Below are positions 55,431 through 64,000 of a stretch of DNA of 64,000 nucleotides, piece by piece; the first letter of the stretch is position 1; each line of letters starts with the position of its first letter. A program made the translations under genes and the position numbers. The stretch comes from Plotosus lineatus (taxonomy: Eukaryota; Chordata; Actinopteri; Siluriformes; Plotosidae). Where the stretch lies: contig CM045732.1 in the NCBI GenBank assembly GCA_024760905.1, forward strand, positions 54,759,496 through 54,823,495, given 5' to 3'. A model generated the notes under the pieces. That model was not told the origin of the DNA and ran no database searches. It saw only the letters and a program-made list of their open reading frames with translations.

Positions 55431-55544
55431 ATGACGATGGAAAACTCGACCATTAAAAATCGAATTAAAAACCTGCTTCGATCTCCTTCCATTAAACTGA
55501 GGAGAAACAAACCAAGGAACAACAAGGAAAACCTGGGAAACAAG
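55431..55544 (+). CDS. mapkbp1: mapkbp1 coding exon 1
   Basis: 38 codons. The ATG at 55431 gives the same spacing to STI as in human; a second ATG at 55437 is possible. The basic Arg/Lys/Ser-rich stretch is the conserved N-terminal tail. Donor AAG|GTATAT. Confidence 0.93.
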
Positions 55545-58500
55545 GTATATAGCCTGTTTAAGATCTGGAGAGAAAGTGTAGCATATGGCCATGTTGTCAT
55601 TTATGATGGAGTACATGATCCTGTGCATGATAGTAGCCTGCTCTGTGTGAATATTTAACTCATTATAAATAGGATTTTATTAGACATTCAGACAAATTAT
55701 GAAGCCTTTTCTTATGATCTGCTTACCTTGTTTGCATTGTAAGGTTCATTTACACCTCTCTGCTAATGATTTTGGGAAATAAACCCAGAATATTACCTAT
55801 ATAAATGTATGCAGCTGAAGATTTTCTGAAGGACATGAGGACTGCATAAATCTTTCCTATATATTATACACCACTTCGTTTTCACAGTAACTGTTCGGAT
55901 CAATACCTTCTCCAAACAAGGTTCTCGTTCACATTTGGTTCGTGCTTTGTACTTGGTTTTCAATGTAAAATTTGAAGAGTAGTTTGTTGTGTTTCTGCAG
56001 CTGAGTACTGCATTCCGTTCTGATTGACTGTTTACTGCTGCAGACAAATGCTTACTGTACTTTCCTCTTCAAGCCAGTAGCTTCCTGGGACTCCAGGACT
56101 GTTCATGTTGCTAAGCAGTGCAGAACCAATCATTCAGGTTTTGACCCCTGCAGCCTACTGTGATTATATACTTTGCAAACGGCACAAACTCATAATGTCT
56201 TGGTTACAAACCAGAGTATGCGCCCAGATTATATTAAGAAATCATGCCTGACTGTAACATTGGGGCTTGAGTGTGTGTTTGGTCCAAATTCAAATCTAAG
56301 TGTTCGCCTTGAAAGACTTGTCCATTATGTAAGTCATGTCAGTTTGATTCTCTTATGAAATACGTACTAATAAATTGTTTACAATTTCTGTAGTATTGTA
56401 AAAGGCAAGTTACAATTGGTCATCATTAAAAGATAATATTCGGTTGCCACCAAAAGGAATGTGAAGACACAAGACCAGACAAAGGGAGCACATGTACTTT
56501 ATTGCAGTGGTTGCAAGCTAGTACTGTGCTTCAAGTCCTCAGGCTCTTGCGTTGTGCAGCTTCAAAAGAATGGTTGCTCCTCCCAGCTGTTGACTTGAGA
56601 TGTTTCCTTTTGTTCTACTATATTTGAACAGAGTGGAGTCTTTCTATGAATATAACATTTTAAATCAAAGTCCTTAGTTCAAAAAAATTAGAACATGTAC
56701 CCAACCCTTCCTGGTCCAGGAGTAGTGTATGTCATGCGCATTTTGGTGTATTTAAGCTTCAAACATTCATAATTCATTTTCTACAGACCTTGTGGAGCTT
56801 AATGGTCATGTTGGAGCAAGGAAAACTCTGAAATATGCAGCACATTGGGCTCTCCAGGACCTAGAATCTTTAGTAATTATAGAGAAATGTAAATGAAATT
56901 TACATAAACAAATCTATGTTGTGTATCTACAGTACTGTATATGATGAAGGACAAACCAAGCACTCCACATAACCTTTGACTTACAGGAGAGAAGTCATCT
57001 ACCTCTGTGATAATGCTGACGCAAACCATTAATTGGCAAAAAGCAAACAAAGGCTTTCTTAATAAATTGCATTTATATATACTGTGTATATATAGACTTA
57101 AGGTAATAATGCAGTTAATGAGTACTGTACATGGAAATGACCATAGTAGCCATACACCAATCAGCCAGAGCATTAATACACCCGACTGGTCTGTAGCTAG
57201 ACTGCCCCATACAAGGCAAGCTGCAATGCACTGTGTTCTGACTTATTTCTTTCATACCCAGCATCACCACCTTCAGCAGTTTGTGCTACATTATCTCTTC
57301 TGAGGAATCCGGCCAAACATACAGTACTAGTCTTTTGTTCCCATGGGCATCAGTGAGCCCCCCATGACATTGTACTGGTTGTCCTTCCTTGAACCACCTT
57401 TGGTAGGTCTATACCAGGAAGACCCCGCAAGACCTGTCATTTAAGACCTGGCTGTTTAGCCATCATATGGTCCTTGTCAAAACCAGTTAGATCCTTTTGT
57501 CGACTCATTTTTTTCTGCTTACAACAAATCAGCTTCAAGAACGGACTGTTAACTTTCTAGCTAGTACGTTTCACTCCTGCGAAGGTACCACTGCAACAAG
57601 ATCATCAATTAATGTTATTCGGTTTACCTGTCAATTCACTTACTGTTTTTAATGTTTTGGGGGACAACTAGTATCTTATGGAAACTAGATGGTTAACCAT
57701 TTAAAATAACATAATTTGCCATTTTCTGTCTTATGTTTGAATAAACAGAGGATTAATATGTTGCACATAGTTTTTACTCTATAGGAAAAACAAGTCTTCT
57801 TATTTTTCCTAATTTTCCAACATAAGCATGCCAGGGTCTGGCAGTTTATAGATTACTAATGATTTATATTTGTCTACACAACTGTGCGTGTACCCCCCCC
57901 AACCAAAAAAAAAAAAAAAAAAAAAAAAAGATTGTTCACAGTTTCACACAATTGCTGTTCACTTATGTGGAACCTTATACTTGTACTATTTGTTTTGGAA
58001 TGAGATGCCTTAAATGATAAGTGCTTCAGGCTTGAGTAAAAGTATTATTAAAGCAAACAAAAAGCAGTGACTTTTTCTGTGTTATGTTATGAGCAATGGA
58101 AGGATACGGCAGAAAAAAGATGGAAGGATGTGTGTGAGAGGGCAGGGTAAGAAAATAAACATACACGCACACACATGGTTCCCCCTCAGGTTTTTAAGAA
58201 CTCATGGATTTGGAACGCATGGATTTGTTGGATCTTGGATTTTTGTTGTGATTTGCAACTCAGTGGGCTATTAAAAGTTGGTGCAGGGGTATTATTAAAA
58301 CAAGCCTTTTGTTTCATGTGATTGCATTGAAAATGATTCCAACTAAAAAAAAAATTAGAGCCACAGGACTTAATGTAAGGGCTGTTGTGCTTTTTTTTTT
58401 TTATTGTTTTATCCATATAATGTCACTTTCCTGTTGTTATATATGAGTTCATTCATTTTTATGTGTTTTAAATAACAATGTTGGCTTGTTACATGTGCAG

Positions 58501-58931
58501 AACTGTTTTCCTCTAACTTTAATTTGCTCTGCAATGGAAATTCTTAACTTAAGATTTCCATTTCAAACGACAGCATTGTTTTGGAGTGTTTTAATTATCA
58601 TTAGAATTGTTGTGCTTTGGCTGGGCTTTGGAACAGCTTGTTTTACAGAACTGCTACTGTGCAGGAACTTGTCCTGAAAATTTGAGGCACATTGTAGTTT
58701 AACATGCATCTGGCACACAGACAGTTTGCACCCTTTCATACCCAAACAGCTCATGGATGCTTTGTTTTTTTCAGCTCACAATGTATCAGAGCACTGCGAT
58801 GTGTATTAGATTGCTCATCTTTTTCTTGTCATTTCACAGGTGACTCTAGAAAAGGTTTTGGGAATTACTGCTGCAGGAAACCGTGCCTTGGCCTGTGACC
58901 CTCACTCGGGTTTGCTGGCCTATCCTGCAGG
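55431..58931 (+). CDS. mapkbp1: Mitogen-activated protein kinase-binding protein 1, first two coding exons (partial)
   Basis: MAPKBP1 (JNKBP1) is a large WD40-repeat scaffold in JNK and NOD2 signalling and at spindle poles (known for the family). Exons 55431-55544 and 58840-58931 join in frame (phase 0) to give the conserved N-terminus: [20 protein letters not shown], then [20 protein letters not shown] and SGLLAYPAG. Human reads [15 protein letters not shown] and [20 protein letters not shown]. The WD40 part lies beyond the right edge. Confidence 0.93.
55545..58839. other. mapkbp1 intron 1
   Basis: AT-rich; C-run plus A-run at 57893-57929. Short frames show no recognised domain. Confidence 0.5.
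58840..58931 (+). CDS. mapkbp1: mapkbp1 coding exon 2
   Basis: Residues 39-68 plus two bases of a Gly codon: the start of the first WD40 repeat region (VTLEKVLGI ... [13 protein letters not shown]). Acceptor TTTCACAG, donor AGG|GTAAGT, phase 2 out. Confidence 0.95.
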
Positions 58932-58963
58932 GTAAGTAACACAAGAAATACTGCCTTTCAAAA

Positions 58964-58994
<31 letters not shown>

Positions 58995-59475
58995 TAATGT
59001 TGCTGTGCAAATGTTAGCCAAGCTCTTATCTAGAGGATTTGCTGTCATTTTCATAACAGTTTTCACAAAGAAAGGCTACTAGTCATTGACATCATTGTTT
59101 AAACACATCGTTTACAAGTGTTTTATTGAATTTAATTATTATATATTTCATTGAGCCCACAGTAGAATAAAAATACTCGCTGTACTGTATGAAATTCTTT
59201 AGACAAGAGAGCCTCAGTACACAAACACAGATATAAATTCATAAACAATCTGATAATAGCTGTGTAGGCAGGCGCTGTCATTTTCTGGAATCCAAACAGC
59301 AAAAGCAAAAAAAGCAGAATCAGGAAGGATATTTTCATTTTCCGAGGTATGCATATACTGTGAGTATGTGATATACACAGATCCTTCCCTGGGTATATGC
59401 TTATTGGGGTTCTTGCAGTGATTTATCCAAAAGCACCCACAGGATATTCATTTATTTTTAGCAGTACGTATGTGA
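58932..59475. other. mapkbp1 intron 2, first part
   Basis: AT-rich, with A-run and (TA)n at 58961-58996. Nothing else recognised. Confidence 0.5.
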
Positions 59476-60003
59476 ACACTAGTTATAGGAAGTCCGATTC
59501 TTTTAACAGCTCGATTCTTTTATTCAGTTCAACCGGCTGTGACGAATCGATTCATATCGATTCATTTTATTAACTGATTTATACAAACAAAAAAAAGAGA
59601 AAAACTCTACCCGTATCTCTGGATTGCAAGGCATACTGTGAACTCAATGAGATATTTATTTATTTATTTATTTATTTATTTATTAGGAGGTATCTTGTTG
59701 AACTCTAGTGAGTTAGTGATTCACTGACTCGGTCGCTCAGTGATTTAGCGGATCACTACCTCGGTTCGTCCATCTTGCCGTAGCGACGAAATGCTGCACA
59801 GTGCGTCACACAGCAATTCTGCCTTCACCAGCTTTAAGACTTAATGAGTGATTCCGACTGCTTTATGTTATAATAGACAGTTATATTAGCAAAGTGTTGG
59901 TGAATCCGTTCAGTTGCGTTTGTAATTTGGTTCAATTCGTTCACTTGAATGAATCGATTCTTTTGATCGATCCGTTCGCCAATCGGCTATCAACACAGTA
60001 GTG
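59476..60003. mobile_element. Probable hAT-type MITE
   Basis: Rich in GATTC/GAATC motifs (CCGATTCTTTT near the left end, GAATCGATTC on both sides), with ends CACTAGTTATAG and the complement of CACTACTGTGTT. This layout is common in fish hAT MITEs. No target duplication was found. An (ATTT)n tract is at 59650-59684. Confidence 0.45.
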
Positions 60004-60953
60004 TCCACTACACTCCATAGAAACAGCTCTTTCCGTAAAATGTTGCTTTGAATCACACTTTGTTTAAATATATTTTGATATGACCGTATTGAAGCATAAT
60101 GCACTTTAGTGTGGTTTCTTTACAGGAAAAAAAAAGAATATGAAATGAATGGGAAAGACGACAGATCCTGAATTTCAACGGGATTCTGTTCATGTTTACG
60201 TCTTGGTAATGAATTAGAATAAGGATGGAGTGTGCTGCTAATAGTTTTGGAATTCTGGTCATGAGTATGGGAGTTAAGAGCCTCCTCTCATCAACCACAA
60301 ATGGACAACCATTAATCCTCCATTTCGCCCCACTATTCAAGATAAATACTTAATTGTACAGTTCAATCAATGGAACTCATTTTACTCAAGGTATATGACT
60401 GCGTCAATAGAATTCTTTAGTCTGCAGCATGCTGATTAGGCCAAGTTCCCAGTTGGTCCAGACAACTGACCATAGACGGGTCTGACTATAATGTGAAGCA
60501 TAGTGAAATGTGCACTGAGGGAAATCACATGAGGGCCTACAGCTGTCATGTCGAGTCTGTTCGCTTAGGGAACAGTCCACTGCAATGTTTGTCACTACAA
60601 AAGATTTTAAGGGTTGTAAAAGCTTTTTGCCGACTGAGTTTAGTGTCCCTGCTCTCCGAGATCCACCACCCTGCTTGATGGCATGACTGAACATATTTGT
60701 CGTTCAATGACATTTATCATTCATAGTTGTTTATGCATAGATGCATTCTGACTGTCCTTCCTGTTTTGACAAAGTGATTTAACACCAAGTTTTTAAACCA
60801 TAGGCTCTCTATCCAGTTATAATACACAGTAAGATGAAAGCCACTGGGTTTGGGCTACAGAACTGCACTGCTTTCATTAAACAATTGTCTATACTGTAAT
60901 ATACCTTTGAAACAAATTTGTCTGTATTACATCTGGTGGGATTTAAATGTCAG

Positions 60954-61004
<51 letters not shown>

Positions 61005-61916
61005 GCCATTAAAATGAAATGTCAAATTTCATTTCATCCATGGTGTTTAGATGTGGATCAGTTATACAGTATAGATGATTGCTTATAGCTCCCCAAACTG
61101 AGGGTGGTGTTCTGTGTTTTCAGATAAGTGATAAATATTATACATTGTGTTCATGTGAATGCTGAAGTTCAAAGTGCAGACAAAAGCCCTACAATGAATT
61201 GGCAGACAGCTCACTTGTACTCAGTCATAGAAAATATGTTTATTCAATTCAGAAGGAACAGTTAGTTTCATTTGTATCGTTCTTTGTTGGTTCAACTTGA
61301 AGCACTCTGAGGAAGTGCCCTTTTCTTACTGAAGTGTATTTAGATGAAAAGATCTGTAATACTCAGTTGGTTAGGAGTACTCTTGCTTGCTTTGACTGGT
61401 CTTTTCATTCACAATCACTGAGGTTGTTGCATCATATTAGTAATTTGCTGATGTTGCAGCTCTAAGGGCCTATTTTAACCCATTGAAGATGAGATTTTGT
61501 TTAACACTACATGTTTTTATGCTTTGTGTCATACAAAAAAACGAATCATGAATTCACGGGCGAGTTTAAGATCATTGTGTAGTGTAAAGCATAATTCAGT
61601 CATGTGTTACAATAATCCTGAACTTTCATAAAATGACAGATGAAAACAGCGAGAAAACTATTATACTTCTAATTTAACCAGACCATAAATTTAAAGATGG
61701 ATGTATATATCCACAAGTAATAGGCTTCTCTGTCACTTGTCCAAACCACCCTATTAATAATATCATTGGCATTACAGTAGGTCCTGGAATCGCAGAACAT
61801 TCAGTGTAGTTATTATATTTTTCATAGGAGCATCACTCTTCAGATATTCTGTTACTTCACATCATTTCATAATTTACACAGACTCTTATTATGAAAAATG
61901 GTATTTCATCAGTTGA
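60004..61916. other. mapkbp1 intron 2, middle part
   Basis: No gene or coding exon recognised. (GT)n at 60957-61001. Confidence 0.5.
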
Positions 61917-62000
61917 CAGATAGATAGATAGAGAGATAGATAGAGAGATACTTTATGGATCACAGAGCGAAATTCACTTTTTTTGGGAAGTTGAACTTCT
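61917..62000 (-). repeat. (GATA)n and LINE 3' end fragment
   Basis: GATAGATA/GAGA units followed by TACTTTATGGATCACAGAGC and GAAATTCAC, the typical reversed 3' end of fish LINE/SINE elements (usual form TTTATTGATCCC..GGAAATTC). Confidence 0.6.
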
Positions 62001-64000
62001 TAAAGCTGTTTTGGAGACAGATTTGTAAAAATGTCCGTGCTACATAAAATTAAATGCAGTGCTACATAACCCGAGTGCACAATCATTTGTCCGTATAACT
62101 CATTGTGCATTCAGCTTGAATATGTCTCAGGGAAAATAACCACCCTAGGACTGTATAATTTTATAGACCATTTTATTATTAGGAATCATTTGCACTGTTG
62201 CATAAAAGTTAAAACTCCTGCCTAAATAGTGTAAGGTATCCGATTTCAGTCACTGCCCATGTGACCAAAGGAATTGTAACATACAGGTTTTACACACTAT
62301 GTGACAATTGACATATCTGTCTTTTATTTGCCTGTAGACTGATGCAATGGCTGTCATAAGCTGTTAGAAGAGCTCCTTTGTTGACACTATATTCAATAAA
62401 TGTTTTGAGAGCTTTATGCTTCTATACTTATCAGCCTGTAAATAATCCTGCAATAGTGTCTGCAATGTTGTGAAAATTTGTGGAATTATGAATTGAATGT
62501 TGTAATGAATAATTTTATTTTAAAGAATAATTTTCTAAACATGCATTTTTGAATGGAGCATTCTAATCTCTCTATTTGTGAGGGCGGCTCAGAGAAACAA
62601 GCATGCTTAGAATCAGTATGGCGTTCTAGAGGTTTATAGAATATGGGCAGTAATATCAGCTATATATGAACATGTGGGTCAGAGACTCTCTGTCTGTGAG
62701 CATCAGAACAAACTGGGTCAGTAGAGCTGTATATCCAAGATATTTAGAGCTGTGTATCGAAGTGTAGTGCTGTTTTCTACTGTGCTGTCTGCATTGCTGC
62801 TGCATTGCAGCACTTGGGACTCTGTTAAACCAATATTAGTAATCACTCTGTGCAAAGCAACACAATCTGAATTAGATATTGTGTGTGGAAATCTGGTACT
62901 TTTAAAAGCGATTATTTCATTTTCATGCTTTGCACAGAAACTCACACCACATAAACTGCTCTCAGTGTGAGAATTAAACGCAGAACGTAGTGCCAATCCT
63001 TGTGCTAAAGTGTTCTATCGTGGCAGCTGTGATCTAAAGCTGGAGGATTGGAGTACTGAGCTCAGTCTGCTCTGGCTGTAGGAGTCCAGGATCAGTAGCA
63101 GATCCCAGCTAACACAGCAGCATCAGGGGGTTGACTCTGAGTAGAAAACTGATACTCTGACAGCGAACCTGGATCAGATTGTATGCATGATGATTGACCA
63201 CCTGTCTCTCTATTTTATCCCACTTACCAGATGGAGCAAGCCACTGACGATCACACCATGTAAACCTCTTTCACGTCCCCATTTTAACTCGCCTGTGATT
63301 GCCCCAAAAAAGGGAAAAAAAACAATGCTCATGAATAGATTCTGCTTGTGGGTAGAAATGGAATGGCTAAGCTGTTTTTGATATTATTTTTCTGCATTTT
63401 TTTATTATTCTTCTGAGCAGTCCTAGTGTTAAAATTTGTTGTTGGTGATTTTGAACATTAGGGACAGTGAGCTTTCAGTGTAGTCCTAAAAGAATAGAGC
63501 TTTCATTTTAATGAGCAACGCAAGACGTCATGGAAATGTTAAGCACTGAAGTTGAAATTCTGGAATGAAATGACTACTGGAATGAACAGCTACTCAATGT
63601 AGTTATATTAAGATTTTATTTCAGACACTCTCTAATCTCCAGTTAGGGATGATTAGCATGATAGGTTGATCATTAATCATAGAATTAACAAGAAACTTTG
63701 GAACAATGGGTTTAAGGCAAAAATATTCGGAGAAGGCGGTGAGAGAGTCAAATAGTGGACTAAATTAACATGGCCCTCTTTGGTAGAGATGAATTCACAA
63801 TGCAACATCATTAGGGATAATGTAGAAAACTGTTAAGGTGAAAATATACCAATTTGAAAGGTTTATCCAAAAAAAATACATTCCGAAATAAATTACATTT
63901 TTCTGAACCACTATACATCACACATTTAGTGATATGTATGTCATTCAGAGTGAATTTTTCATGTAAGACCCTTTAATCAAATGATGTGTTGATGAAGTGA
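62001..64000. other. mapkbp1 intron 2, right part
   Basis: AT-rich. I searched for the next conserved mapkbp1 exon (human continues CVVVLFNPRKHKQ) and did not find it, so it should lie beyond 64000. Confidence 0.45.

Noticed and set aside
62718..62996. mapkbp1 exon 3 candidate in open frames near 62.7-63.0 kb
   Set aside because: Neither strand encodes anything like the expected VVVLFNPR continuation.

Overview
The window looks like a chromosome segment of a ray-finned (teleost-type) fish. The evidence is long AT-rich introns with GT/AG splicing, dense (CA)n, (TA)n and (GATA)n microsatellites, and fish-style transposable elements: tRNA-headed SINEs, RTE, L2 and Tx1/L1 LINEs, hAT and Tigger/Tc1 DNA elements. 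No species is assigned.

Two host genes lie on the + strand. The first is mga (MAX gene-associated protein). A coding chain of 24 exons runs from 18360 to 49608. I joined it by eye from splice sites and reading phase, and it closes at 2771 codons plus a stop. It encodes an N-terminal T-box, a conserved Cys-rich MGA region, long Ser/Thr-rich linkers, a C-terminal HLH-zipper and the conserved extreme C-terminus. A CpG-rich segment near 12.9-13.6 kb is the likely promoter. The second gene is the 5' end of mapkbp1 (coding exons 55431-55544 and 58840-58931); the rest lies beyond the right edge. MGA next to MAPKBP1 in the same orientation is also the order known in human, which supports both calls.

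Layout: 1-13 kb is intergenic and repeat-rich (SINEs; a decayed L2; an RTE; a 5-kb Tx1/L1 with a nested mini-RTE; two nested hAT elements; a large hairpin). 13-18.3 kb is promoter plus a probable 5' non-coding exon and intron. 18.4-49.6 kb is mga coding, with a 9-kb intron (35.8-44.8 kb) filled by a Tigger, a Tigger-like element split by an L2 that is itself split by a SINE, and an RTE. 49.6-54 kb is the mga 3' UTR, a reverse-oriented RTE and a Tigger-like element. 54-64 kb is the mapkbp1 5' end and two introns.

In other vertebrates MGA is a dual DNA-binding protein (T-box plus bHLHZip with MAX) and scaffold of the PRC1.6 repressor. Here the T-box and helix-loop-helix are well kept, but the E-box-reading basic region has lost its key residues (Glu to Ala, His to Lys). 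That is the most interesting host-gene observation. Among the repeats, the best one is a SINE family that keeps one tRNA-like head and body but carries two unrelated 3' tails, one of them matching the RTE LINE in the same window.
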